64,000 nucleotides of DNA from Candidatus Tectimicrobiota bacterium (GCA_026005175.1 BPKO01000010.1:94344-158343); one strand, 5' to 3'; positions 8,984 through 17,009 are shown, counted from the first letter of the stretch. Numbers and translations are program-made. Notes: generated from the sequence alone by a model not told the origin.

Positions 8984-10312
8984 TCAGCGCCCGCGACGGC
9001 CAAGCTGCACCAAGTAGGCGGTCAAGGCCTGCCGTTCGGCCTCGTTGCCCAGCCAGGGCGGCATCGCCGGGTTGGTGAGGTGGAGGTGCTGCGTGGCGTG
9101 CGCCACCAGCTCCGGTGTCCAGGGCAAAACCAGCGGCACCATGCCGTTGTATCCCCACAGGGCGTGGCAGGAAGCGCAGTGGTAACGAAAGATCCCCTCG
9201 CCCACGGTCTCTTGCTGTGGCGCCGGGAGCGCCGCGAGGCGGGCGGGATCAAAGCCGGGCAGCCGCGCCTGCAGGTAGGCCCGCAGCCAGGGCGTGCGGG
9301 CGATGAAGCCTTGCTCGTGGAACTGCGGCACCTCGGCCACGCGCACCCCGGGGGCCAGGATGTAATTCTCGATGCGGTAAGGCTTGCGGGCCCCTTCGCG
9401 GATAAACTCCCCGGTGGTAATAGCGACGATGCCGGCCAGCACCAAGAAGAAGGCGCTGGGCGGCGTGAGCCAGGCAGAGCCGGCGGCATGGCCAACCGCA
9501 AGCGCCACGATCACCGCCAGGGTGACGGCCAGGTTGAGCAGCAACATGATCAGGAGCATGGGAGCGCGAAGGAGGTTGAGGGTGGCGTGCTCGGGCATGA
9601 CGAGCAAGTACCACACGCCGCCGGCGAGCAGCAGTCCCATGCCCAGCAGCGCCCAGCGGGAGATCCAGCCAATGAGCAGATCCTTGTGGGCAGTGGCCAG
9701 CGCCTGCAAGGACACAAAGAGGCCGATGCCCAGGGCAGCCAGGGCCAGCGAGCCGCCGCTGCGCAGCAGCACCTGCGGCACAAAGGAAGGGTTGAAGAAG
9801 GCGGTAAAAAAGCCCCGCTGCGGGGTCCAGCTGCCCGACGTGAGCATGAAGGCGGTAATGCCGGTAATCAGGACGAGGCTGACCCAGGCGGCGATGGCGT
9901 AGACCCAGCCCACCGCCACGTGCTGGCGCGGCGGCAGGCGGTCCCACAAGGCGTAAAACGCAAAGGCCGCCGCCAGCTCTACCAGAAAAGCCACCCACTC
10001 GCTGGCCCAGCCAAAGACAAACGTATGGATCAGGGCGCTGGTGGTTTCCGGGCTGGTAAGGCCGATGGTCCACCAGATGCCAACGCCTGTGACGGCACCA
10101 AAGACCAGGGTGAGAAGCACGAAGAAACGCGCCAGGCGCCTGAGGCAGGCCAGCAGCGCCTCATTGCCGGTGCCGTAGGCGCGCCGCACCAGATCGGCCA
10201 GCAGAAAGCCTCCGCCCACCGCAAACTGGGCAACGATGACGTGCGGGATGGCCACCGCAGGGATGAGCATCGGTGCCGTTACAAAAGGAACGTACCAGAC
10301 AGGATAGTCCAC
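8984..10312 (-). CDS. Cytochrome bd-like oxidase subunit I fused to a C-terminal heme-c domain
   Basis: The 442-residue protein has eight to nine helices resembling CydA, the heme-bearing subunit of bd-type oxygen reductases, followed by a soluble C-terminal domain with one c-type heme site, CASCH at 379-383, and a likely Met ligand in NPAMPPW (about Met417). His near the N-terminus (AIPHVIVAQF) is in the place of a CydA heme ligand. The quinol-loop signature GRQPW is replaced by EGARKPYRI (about 306-314), and the long Q-loop is absent, so a c-type cytochrome may be the donor rather than quinol. The start is GTG 10312 behind AGGGAGAACGCC. The partner subunit is immediately downstream. Confidence 0.8.
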   Translation of the reverse strand: MDYPVWYVPFVTAPMLIPAVAIPHVIVAQFAVGGGFLLADLVRRAYGTGNEALLACLRRLARFFVLLTLVFGAVTGVGIWWTIGLTSPETTSALIHTFVFGWASEWVAFLVELAAAFAFYALWDRLPPRQHVAVGWVYAIAAWVSLVLITGITAFMLTSGSWTPQRGFFTAFFNPSFVPQVLLRSGGSLALAALGIGLFVSLQALATAHKDLLIGWISRWALLGMGLLLAGGVWYLLVMPEHATLNLLRAPMLLIMLLLNLAVTLAVIVALAVGHAAGSAWLTPPSAFFLVLAGIVAITTGEFIREGARKPYRIENYILAPGVRVAEVPQFHEQGFIARTPWLRAYLQARLPGFDPARLAALPAPQQETVGEGIFRYHCASCHALWGYNGMVPLVLPWTPELVAHATQHLHLTNPAMPPWLGNEAERQALTAYLVQLGRRGR

Positions 10313-10497
10313 GGCGTTCTCCCTCTCTGGTCTCGCAGCGCCGGGTTTTACCTCGCAAGGGTGCGGTGGTCAAGAGGCTTTTCCCGGGGCTTGCCCCTGA
10401 TCGGCTGCCGTGTCATGCTTTGGGGGCCTTAGTGCCGTACCGACTGCGGCCTGTTTTGTGGGCCGACGGGCTCGTTTGCGATGAGGGAGGAGCGCAG

Positions 10498-10917
10498 ATG
10501 CGCAAGCTCAACAAAAGCGTGCGCCAGATGGTCGAAGAGGCGCGGGCGCAGATCGTCAACCTGACGCCCGCCGAGGCGCGGCGGCGGGTGGAGGAAGAAA
10601 ATGCCCTGCTCGTTGACATTCGCGACGTGCGCGAGCTGCAGCGCGACGGTGTCATCCCCGGGGCGTTCCATGCGCCGCGCGGCATGCTGGAGTTCTGGGT
10701 AGATCCCGAGTCGCCTTACTTCAAGCCGGTGTTTGGCGAAGAGCGGGAGTTCATTCTCTTTTGAGCCGGCGGCGGGCGGTCAAGTTTGGCCGCAAAAACC
10801 CTGCAAGAGATGGGGCTGCGCGTCTCGCACCTGGTGAGCGGCTTTCGCGGCTGGCAAGAAGCCGGCTTTCCCGTTGTCCCTTACTCGGCCAAGCGCCGCC
10901 CCACGGAGGACGCGTAG
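10498..10917 (+). CDS. Rhodanese-like protein with in-frame TGA at the catalytic Cys (putative selenoprotein)
   Basis: ATG 10498 (after GAGGGAGGAGCGCAG) opens a single-domain rhodanese: VDIRDVRELQRDG at about 39-51 and IPGAFHAPRGMLEFWVDP at 53-70 are typical of this family. The frame meets TGA at 10762-10764 (codon 89) and then continues without interruption to TAG 10915-10917. The TGA sits exactly where the active-site loop needs Cys: FILF-TGA-AGGGRSS, equivalent to the C-x-x-G-x-R loop. After it come LAAKTLQEMG and GFRGWQEAGFPV, the normal C-terminal half. A read-through product would have 139 residues, the usual family length. Sec insertion is inferred; a TGC/TGT-to-TGA mutation or base error is the alternative. 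The next gene is convergent, two bases away. Confidence 0.7.
10765..10793 (+). promoter_or_regulatory. Bacterial SECIS-like hairpin after the in-frame TGA
   Basis: Bases 10776-10782 can pair with 10787-10793 (GCGGTCA with TGGCCGC, seven pairs including one U-G), leaving the tetraloop AGTT at 10783-10786. The loop starts 18 bases after the TGA. A 4-16 bp stem, a small loop with G in its first two positions and roughly 16-37 bases spacing are what I recall as the bacterial SECIS rules. GC-rich DNA forms hairpins easily, so this is supportive rather than proof. Confidence 0.45.
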
Positions 10918-10919
10918 GC

Positions 10920-12221
10920 TTAGTGCATGGTGCGCGGCAGCCAGGTGGCCAGCCAGGGGCAAGCCACCAGCAGGGCGATGAGCAGCACTTGCGCGATGAC
11001 AAACGGCACAACGCCGCGGTAAATCGTGTCGAGCCCCACTTCGGGCGCCAGCCCCTTGATGACAAAAACGTTCATGCCAATGGGCGGAGTAATGAGCCCG
11101 AGTTCGACGACCATGACCACAATGACCCCAAACCAGACGGGGTCAAAGCCCAGGTGCGCGACGATGGGGAAAAAGATGGGGATGGTGAGCAGCACCATGG
11201 CCAGGGAGTCGAGGGCGCAGCCCATGAGGAAATAAAGCAGCAACATGATCACCAGGATGCTGTGCGGCGCCACGTGCAGGGTGCTGATCCAGCGGCCCAC
11301 CACGCCCGGCAAGTCGCTGAGCACAAGGAAGTTGTTGAAAACAATGGCCCCAATGAGAATGGTGAAGATCATTGCCGTGGTCTTCACCGTGTCAACCAAG
11401 CACTGGAGGAACAACTGCGGCGTCATCTGCCGCGCCAGGATCCCCAGCAGCAAGGCACCGGCGGCGCCGATGCCGGCGGCTTCGGTGGGCGTAAAAATAC
11501 CCAGGTAAATACCGCCCATCACCAGCAAGAACAGCGCCAGCGTGCCCCAGACGCCCCGCAGGGTGCGCAGCTTCTCGCCCAAACCCGTCACCGGACCGCG
11601 CGGTCCCAGTTCGGGACGGCGCCGGGTGACGAGGGCCACGGTGAGCATGAAGCCAAGCACGGTCAGCACCCCGGGCACGATGCCGGCAAGGAACAGTTCG
11701 CCGATGCTGGTCTCGGTGAGAATCCCATACAGCACGAGGATAACGCTGGGCGGAATGAGGATGCCGATGGTGCCACCGGCGGCAATGGCGCCGGTGGCCA
11801 GCTGCTCGCTGTAGTGGTAGCGGCGCATCTCGGGCAGCGCCACCTGGGTCATGGTGGCCGCCGTAGCCAGGCTGGAACCGCAGATGGCGGCAAAGGCGCC
11901 ACAGGCGCCGATGGTGGCCAGCGCCAGGCCGCCGCGGCGGTGGCCGAGCCAGGCGTGACAGGCACGGTAAAGCGCGCGGCTCAGCCCGGCGTGGGTGGCA
12001 AAAGACCCCATGAGCACAAAGAGGGGCACAACGCTAAGGCTATACGTGATGGCCGTTTCGTAAGCCGTCTGCCCAAGCAGCGCCAGGGCAGCCCGCGCGT
12101 CCAGCAGCACCAGCGTTCCTGCCGTGCCGGCAAGGCCCATGGCCAGCCCGATGGGCATGCCGGCGGCCAGCAGCAGGAACATGAAGGCCAGGCTGCACAC
12201 GGCGACGAGCGTGGGGTCCAT
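10920..12221 (-). CDS. dctM: TRAP transporter large permease (DctM)
   Basis: The 433-residue protein is the large membrane subunit of a tripartite ATP-independent importer, an Na+- or H+-driven system for organic acids. About twelve helices are visible, with family motifs LLAAGMPIGLAMGLAG near the N-terminus, AAICGSSLATAATMTQVALPEM and the C-terminal GLITPPIGMNVFVIKG. ATG 12221 gives MDPTLVAVCSLAFMFLLLAA; an upstream extension overlaps the small permease and is rejected. It lies downstream of the dctQ and dctP genes on the same strand. Confidence 0.92.
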   Translation of the reverse strand: MDPTLVAVCSLAFMFLLLAAGMPIGLAMGLAGTAGTLVLLDARAALALLGQTAYETAITYSLSVVPLFVLMGSFATHAGLSRALYRACHAWLGHRRGGLALATIGACGAFAAICGSSLATAATMTQVALPEMRRYHYSEQLATGAIAAGGTIGILIPPSVILVLYGILTETSIGELFLAGIVPGVLTVLGFMLTVALVTRRRPELGPRGPVTGLGEKLRTLRGVWGTLALFLLVMGGIYLGIFTPTEAAGIGAAGALLLGILARQMTPQLFLQCLVDTVKTTAMIFTILIGAIVFNNFLVLSDLPGVVGRWISTLHVAPHSILVIMLLLYFLMGCALDSLAMVLLTIPIFFPIVAHLGFDPVWFGVIVVMVVELGLITPPIGMNVFVIKGLAPEVGLDTIYRGVVPFVIAQVLLIALLVACPWLATWLPRTMH

Positions 12222-12243
12222 GGCCGTCGTCTCCGCCAGCCGC

Positions 12244-12777
12244 TCACGAAGGCTTCTGCGTTCCCAAAGCGCGCAGGGCGCGCAGCCACTGCAGCAGCAG
12301 GCCCAGGGGCAGGGTGAGGCTACAGGCCGCCATGGCATAGGCCACGGGCCACACCGGCAGGCGCCAGAGCTGGGTGAGGTCGCCCAGGGCGGCGGTGTCG
12401 AGGGCTTTGCGCCACAGCTGCCAGGAAATGAGCAAGGAAAAGGTCACCCCCAGCCCCAGGGTGAGGACGTCGAGCAGCGCCTGCCGCCGCGGCGACAGGC
12501 GGGTGATGACCAGGTCGACGCGGATGTGGCCGCGCGTCACCGTGGTATAGCCCAGCCCCCCGTAAATCAGCAGCCCCATGAGGAGCTCGGTCACCTCCAC
12601 GGTGCCGACGATGGGGCGGTTGAAGAAAAAGCGGCCCACCACGTCAGCAAACGTCAACCCCATCATCCCCGCCAGGGCCACGGCACCCACACGGGCCAGC
12701 CACAGAGTAAGGCGCTCTTCCAGGGCGGCCAGAGGCTTGCTGGCCAGTCCGAACCGCTTGCCAGGCCTAGTGGGCAT
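12244..12777 (-). CDS. dctQ: TRAP transporter small permease (DctQ)
   Basis: The 177-residue, four-helix membrane protein has the DctQ-typical sequence FADVVGRFFFNRPIVGTVEVTE followed by GHIRVDLV. ATG 12777 overlaps the end of the binding-protein gene by 11 bases, and its stop lies 22 bases before the large-permease start, so dctP-dctQ-dctM form one operon in the usual order. The small subunit links binding protein and large permease in the inner membrane. Confidence 0.9.
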   Translation of the reverse strand: MPTRPGKRFGLASKPLAALEERLTLWLARVGAVALAGMMGLTFADVVGRFFFNRPIVGTVEVTELLMGLLIYGGLGYTTVTRGHIRVDLVITRLSPRRQALLDVLTLGLGVTFSLLISWQLWRKALDTAALGDLTQLWRLPVWPVAYAMAACSLTLPLGLLLQWLRALRALGTQKPS

Positions 12778-13780
12778 ACTCGCGCATGGCGGCCTCGAGG
12801 TCGGCCAGCAGGGCCTGGCCGTCGTAGCCGGCCTTGTTGATCTGCGCCACCCATTCATCAAAGAGGGGCTGGAGGCGCTGGCGCCAGCGGGCGAGCTCGG
12901 CCGCGTCGATGGTGCGGATGGTGTTGCCGTTGGCCTGGGCCAGCTGCTTGCCGGCCAGATCTGCCATGTCCCAGTGCTTGCCGATGAAGCGCGATCCCCA
13001 GGCTCCCCCCACTTTGCGCAGCGCTTCTTGCTGCGCTGGCGAGAGGCTGTCCCAGCTCCGGCGGTTCATCACCAGGTAAAACGGGGTGGTGTACAGTCCG
13101 CCCGGCACCTCCAGGTGATAGCGCACCAGCTCGGCAAGACGAAAGCCCTTGATGGCCTCCCAGGGAAACAGGGTACCGCTGGTGATGCCCCGCTGCAGGC
13201 TCTCGTGGGCCTCGGTGGCCGGCAGAGCCACCGGCACCGCTCCCAGCTTGGCGGCCAGCGCCACGCCGCCACCACCGACGCGCAGCTTCATGCCCTGTAG
13301 ATCGGCCAGGGTAGACACCGGCGTCTTGGTGTGCAGCACGCCCGGGCCGTGTACCCAGAGGGCGATCAGCTTGGTGTCGCCGAATTCCTTGTCGATCAGG
13401 CCATTGCGCTCGTACCAGTGCCACAGGGCCAGGCTGCCCAGCTCGGCGTTGGGCGACAGGAAGGGCAACTCCAGCAGGCGAATGACAGGGAAGCGCCCCG
13501 GGGTGTAGGCAGGCACCCCCCAGGCGAGGTCGACGACGCCGTTGCGTGCCAAGTCGTACTGCCCGGGGGGCTTGGCCAGCGGCGCCTTGAGGATTTCGAC
13601 GTCGAGCGTGCCGCCGGAGGCCTTGCGCACTTCGGCAGCCCAGTTTTCCAGGGTCTGCGTCATGTGGTGCACCGGCGGCACCCAGTTGGCCATGCGCAGC
13701 GTGCGCTCGGCAGCCAGGCCTCCCCTGGTCACCAGCAGCAAGAGACCGATCCACACCGTGCCCCTGACAAGCGATGCCAT
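12767..13780 (-). CDS. dctP: TRAP transporter substrate-binding protein (DctP)
   Basis: This 337-residue periplasmic solute receptor begins at ATG 13780 behind GGGAGGAAACATC, with a signal peptide ending near GGLAAERTL. Family landmarks are RMANWVPPVHHMTQTLENWA at the N-terminus, and PVSTLADLQGMKLRVGG (about 145-161), the conserved region carrying the Arg that binds the substrate carboxylate. It captures an organic acid for DctQM. The neighbouring CoA transferase 66 bases upstream on the same strand suggests that the acid is activated to a CoA ester. The specific ligand cannot be read. Confidence 0.9.
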   Translation of the reverse strand: MASLVRGTVWIGLLLLVTRGGLAAERTLRMANWVPPVHHMTQTLENWAAEVRKASGGTLDVEILKAPLAKPPGQYDLARNGVVDLAWGVPAYTPGRFPVIRLLELPFLSPNAELGSLALWHWYERNGLIDKEFGDTKLIALWVHGPGVLHTKTPVSTLADLQGMKLRVGGGGVALAAKLGAVPVALPATEAHESLQRGITSGTLFPWEAIKGFRLAELVRYHLEVPGGLYTTPFYLVMNRRSWDSLSPAQQEALRKVGGAWGSRFIGKHWDMADLAGKQLAQANGNTIRTIDAAELARWRQRLQPLFDEWVAQINKAGYDGQALLADLEAAMREYAH

Positions 13781-13846
13781 GATGTTTCCTCCCTGCCGTT
13801 TGGATTGGCGCATTGTAGCGCCAGCCGTCCTCCCGCGCAAGCCGCT

Positions 13847-15058
13847 TCAGGCCACCACCCCGGCCTGGCGCAGGCGCTGGCGCGCAGCGGCGTCGTAGCC
13901 CAGGGCAGCCAGCACTTCGTCAGTGTGCTCGCCCAGGGTGGGCCCCAGGCGGCGGATGCGGCCCGGAGTTTCGGAGAGCTTGATGGCAATGCCGGCTTGG
14001 CGCACGCGCCCCACGCGCGGGTCGTCCACCTCCACCACCATTTGCCGCGCCTGCACCTGCGGGTCGCTGAAGGTCTCGGCCACGGTGTACACAGGGCCGA
14101 CGCAGACGTTTTTGTCCCGGAAGTAAGCGAACCACTCGTCACGCGTTTTTTGGCGCAGGATGGCCTGGATTTCCTGCTTGGCCTGCTGGGCTTCGGCGTC
14201 GGCAGCGCGGGTGAAGTGCTCGGGCCGGCGCGCAAAGCGGCTCAGGTCGGGGCGGCCGATGGCCTTGCAGAAGTTGTCCCACAGCCAGGGCTCGGTGCAG
14301 CCCACCGAGAGCAGCTTGCCGTCGGCGGTCTCATAGGTGGTGTAGTAGGGGTACGAGCCGCCCAGGGCGCCTTCGCCGCGGCCGCAGACCTCACCGGTGA
14401 GGAAAAACTCGCGCAGTACCGGAGTGGCTGCCAGCAGTGACACCGTGGTGTCGAGGTAGGCGATGTCGACGAACTGGCCGCGGCCGGTGCGCTGGCGCGC
14501 CAGAAGCGCCAGCAGGATGCCCACCACGCCGTGCAGGGCAGCGCCGGCGTAGTCGGCGATGATATTGAGGGGGATGGCCGGCGGCCGCCCTGGCTCGCCG
14601 ATGAGGTTGAGCACGCCGCCGATGGCGAGGTAGTTGATGTCGTGGGCCGGCAAATCGCGGTAAGGCCCTTCCTGGCCAAAGCCGCTAAGCGAGCAGTAAA
14701 TGAGCCGCGGGTTGAGCTGGCGCAGGGTCTCGTAGTCGCCGCCCAGGCGCGCCATGACCCCGGGGCGGAAGCCCTCTACCAGCACGTCGGCCTCTGCCGC
14801 CAGCTGGTGCAGGAGGCGCTGGCCTTCCGGGGTTTTGAGGTTGATGGCGATGCTGCGCTTGTTGCGCTCCACGAAGTTAAACGCCGCCCGCCGCGTGGCC
14901 TCCGGCGCCGGCGGCGAGCCATGAGGCGGGGCGGCAGCTGGCGGCGTCTCGATTTTCAGCACCTCGGCCCCCATGTCGGCCAGCATCATGGTGCACAGCG
15001 CCCCGGGAGCCACCCGCACCAGCTCCAGAACGCGGATACCGTCGAGGGGACTGCTCAT
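13847..15058 (-). CDS. CaiB/BaiF family CoA transferase
   Basis: The 403-residue protein is a class III CoA transferase, which moves CoA between carboxylic acids, or a racemase of the same fold. Family motifs are visible: GIRVLELVRVAPGALCTMMLADMGAEVLKIE at the N-terminus, NKRSIAINLKTPEGQ with the conserved lysine/arginine, and DINYLAIGGVLNLIG around the catalytic Asp. ATG 15058 follows GGAGAGCGAGGC. It lies upstream of the TRAP operon on the same strand with 66 bases between, so uptake and CoA activation of one acid is plausible. Confidence 0.88.
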   Translation of the reverse strand: MSSPLDGIRVLELVRVAPGALCTMMLADMGAEVLKIETPPAAAPPHGSPPAPEATRRAAFNFVERNKRSIAINLKTPEGQRLLHQLAAEADVLVEGFRPGVMARLGGDYETLRQLNPRLIYCSLSGFGQEGPYRDLPAHDINYLAIGGVLNLIGEPGRPPAIPLNIIADYAGAALHGVVGILLALLARQRTGRGQFVDIAYLDTTVSLLAATPVLREFFLTGEVCGRGEGALGGSYPYYTTYETADGKLLSVGCTEPWLWDNFCKAIGRPDLSRFARRPEHFTRAADAEAQQAKQEIQAILRQKTRDEWFAYFRDKNVCVGPVYTVAETFSDPQVQARQMVVEVDDPRVGRVRQAGIAIKLSETPGRIRRLGPTLGEHTDEVLAALGYDAAARQRLRQAGVVA

Positions 15059-15182
15059 GCCTCGCTCTCCTTATACAAAGCGGACTCGCTTCAGGCGCGC
15101 GCAGGAGCGGCCAGCACCGCTGCGGCCGCCTCCTCCCACCGCGGTGCCTTATCCTGGCACAGCGGCGCCGGCAAGGCAACCA

Positions 15183-15211
15183 TTGCGCCGCCGGCCGGGC
15201 TGGGCTACAGT
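15183..15211 (+). promoter_or_regulatory. Putative sigma70 promoter for the WbqC-like gene
   Basis: TTGCGC and TACAGT are separated by 17 bases, with the -10 about 20 bases upstream of ATG 15233. They lie in the 174-base divergent gap next to the CoA transferase. Sequence match only. Confidence 0.38.
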
Positions 15212-15232
15212 GAGGGCGAGCGAGGCCGTGCC

Positions 15233-15934
15233 ATGGTCGTCACCACCCACCAGCCCATTTTTCTGCCCTGGCCGGGCTTTTTTTACAAGGCCCTGTGCGC
15301 CGACGTCATGGTGCTGCTCGACCAGGTGCAGTTTCCCCTCGGGCGCAGCTGGCTGACGCGCAACCGCCTCAAGAGCGACCAGGGGGAGCTGTGGCTGCGA
15401 GTGCCGGTGTGGAAGCGCGGCAAGGGCAAGCAGATAATCGCCGAAGTGACCATTTGCGAGGAGAGCTTCTGGCGGCGCAAGCACCTGTGCAGCATTCGCC
15501 AGCAGTACGCCCACGCCCCTTACCTGGAAGAGCACTTGCCGGCGCTGGAGGCCATTTACGGCCGCGGCCAGCAGCGCCTGTGCGCGTTCAACCTCGATCT
15601 TATCCGCTACCTCTGGCAGGCCCTGGGCCTTTCCACCCGCCTGCTGCTGCAATCGGAGCTGGGGGTGAGCGGCAGCGGCACGGCCCTGCTGGTGGCCATT
15701 TGCCGGGCCTTGCAAGCCGACACCTACGTGACCCTGCCCATGGTGGAGAAGTACCTCGACCTGGATGCCTTCGCAGCAGCGGGCCTGGCCGTGCGCTTTG
15801 CCCGCTTTCGCCCGCCGGTTTACCCGCAGCTATGGGGCGACTTTCGCTACAACCTCTCGGTACTCGACTTGCTGCTCACCTGCGGCCCCAAAAGCTTGGC
15901 GATCATAAAAAGGGGACAGGCTACTTTTTCGTAA
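15233..15934 (+). CDS. WbqC-like family protein with altered C-terminus
   Basis: The 233-residue protein belongs to the WbqC-like family, usually found near polysaccharide or surface-glycan genes and of uncertain enzymology. The diagnostic N-terminus MVVTTHQPIFLPWPGFFYK is present, followed by DQVQFPLGRSWLTRNRLK. The last residues (IIKRGQATFS) are not family-like: they are read from a short palindrome, AAAAAG...CTTTTT, that enters the frame and supplies the stop, so the natural end may have been replaced by an inserted repeat. No other glycan gene is adjacent. Confidence 0.82.
   Translation: MVVTTHQPIFLPWPGFFYKALCADVMVLLDQVQFPLGRSWLTRNRLKSDQGELWLRVPVWKRGKGKQIIAEVTICEESFWRRKHLCSIRQQYAHAPYLEEHLPALEAIYGRGQQRLCAFNLDLIRYLWQALGLSTRLLLQSELGVSGSGTALLVAICRALQADTYVTLPMVEKYLDLDAFAAAGLAVRFARFRPPVYPQLWGDFRYNLSVLDLLLTCGPKSLAIIKRGQATFS
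15907..15929. repeat. Short palindrome resembling a REP/IS-end element
   Basis: AAAAAG at 15907-15912 and CTTTTT at 15924-15929 flank GGGACAGGCTA. It forms the last codons of the WbqC gene. From memory, palindromes of this style occur near IS200-type/REP-associated transposases in high-GC bacteria; I could not verify that here, and only one copy is in the window. Confidence 0.4.
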
Positions 15935-15993
15935 CCCCCGGCCGGGCCGCGTGCGGCCGTCGCGGCAGATCTCATCGAGCAAGCGTACAAGGC

Positions 15994-16515
15994 TTACGGC
16001 CAGGCCAGCACCCAGTAGCCCTGACACTGGCGCACGCGCAGCGAGGGCGCCGCCTCGATCGGCGGGTGTCCGAGCCGCTGGCGCATCTCCTGAATCCAGC
16101 AGTCGTGCTGGTACTCGTGGTTGATGAGACTTACCAGGATGGGCACGATCACCTGGGCCCGCGGCGCTGCCGGCTGCCGGCCACTGCACAGCGCCTTGAG
16201 ATGGGCGTGGGTGCGCTGCGCCACTGCCTCGCGGTAGGCGATGATTTCTACCAGCGGCGGGGTGTCGCCTCGGGTTTCCTCGGGATTGGCAGCATCGAAG
16301 AAGGCATCGAAGCGCGGATTGAGGCTGGGCTCGGCATCGACCAAGTTGCGCAACAGGTAGTGGTTCACTGCCGCCTGATGCCCGAGGTGCCAGGCGATGG
16401 CGCTGCTTTTTGGCGCTGGGCGCCACTGCACCTCGGCTTCGCGCAAGTCGGCGTACAGGCACTCGGTATAGCGCCGGGCCAGGTCGTATTCGTGCCGCAA
16501 CGTTTCCAGATCCAT
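15994..16515 (-). CDS. DinB-like metal-binding four-helix protein
   Basis: The 173-residue protein fits the DinB/YfiT fold, a four-helix bundle that binds a divalent metal through His residues and in several families acts as a thiol (mycothiol or bacillithiol) transferase or as the N-terminal part of ergothioneine synthase. The candidate ligands are His43/His46 (AWHLGHQ) and His133/His137 (INHEYQH). It ends 60 bases from the convergent WbqC gene. The cellular role cannot be inferred from the neighbours. Confidence 0.75.
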   Translation of the reverse strand: MDLETLRHEYDLARRYTECLYADLREAEVQWRPAPKSSAIAWHLGHQAAVNHYLLRNLVDAEPSLNPRFDAFFDAANPEETRGDTPPLVEIIAYREAVAQRTHAHLKALCSGRQPAAPRAQVIVPILVSLINHEYQHDCWIQEMRQRLGHPPIEAAPSLRVRQCQGYWVLAWP

Positions 16516-16560
16516 AACGCCCTCCGGTTGGCCACGCAGCTCCCTGCCAGGCTGCCGGCC

Positions 16561-16944
16561 TCACGCCCCCTCCCCTGCCGGCGTCAGGGGGACCAGGTCT
16601 TTCACCACCGCCACCACTTGCCCGATGCTCACCGGACGGCGGATAATCCGGTCCCAGCGCCCCGGCGGCAGGGGACCAAAGCCGCGGGCCAAGAGCACCA
16701 CCTTGGCCTGCGGGTGCAGGCCGCGCAGGGCCTCGACAACGCGCGGCGGGCGCTGTTCGGCCAGGGCCTGGTCGATGAGGATCAGGCGCACCGGGCCGCG
16801 GCCGGGCTCCTCCGTGGGACAGCGCATGGCCAGCGCCCAGTTGGGCACGCCAATGGCGTCGTAGCCTTCTTCGAGCAGCTGCGCCCGCAGCAAGGCGCGT
16901 GGCCAGTGCTCGTCCCAGACGAGGAGCACGCGAGGGGCTGGCAC
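16561..16944 (-). CDS. Stand-alone degenerate response-regulator receiver domain
   Basis: The 127-residue protein resembles a lone receiver domain: strand 1 ends in VWDEHW (acidic pair Asp11/Glu12), strand 3 carries the phospho-acceptor candidate Asp58 in LILIDQAL, and strand 5 precedes IIRRPVS. The switch Thr/Ser position appears as Ala in VVLLARG, and the invariant Lys before cis-Pro is Arg, so phosphorylation switching is likely altered. No kinase or output gene is nearby. It ends 45 bases before the DinB-like gene on the same strand. Confidence 0.6.
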   Translation of the reverse strand: MPAPRVLLVWDEHWPRALLRAQLLEEGYDAIGVPNWALAMRCPTEEPGRGPVRLILIDQALAEQRPPRVVEALRGLHPQAKVVLLARGFGPLPPGRWDRIIRRPVSIGQVVAVVKDLVPLTPAGEGA

Positions 16945-17009
16945 CGCATTGACTCCCAGGGCAGCCCGGCGTATAGGTGCACCGCGGGCAGAGTACGCGT
17001 TTTGTCGCG

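Noticed and set aside
10498-10764. Calling the rhodanese a simple truncated 88-residue protein or pseudogene
   Set aside because: The frame after TGA is open for 51 codons and encodes the proper second half; a single TGA at the Cys codon fits Sec insertion or a lone base change better than decay.
10761-12317. Long plus-strand open frame opposite the TRAP large permease
   Set aside because: Gln/His/Gly/Arg-rich composition typical of antisense of membrane-protein genes in GC-rich DNA; the minus-strand TRAP permease is clearly real.
15907-15929. Palindrome as Rho-independent terminator of the WbqC gene
   Set aside because: The stem is only A/T pairs plus one G-C around an 11-base loop, inside the coding frame; too weak and wrongly placed.
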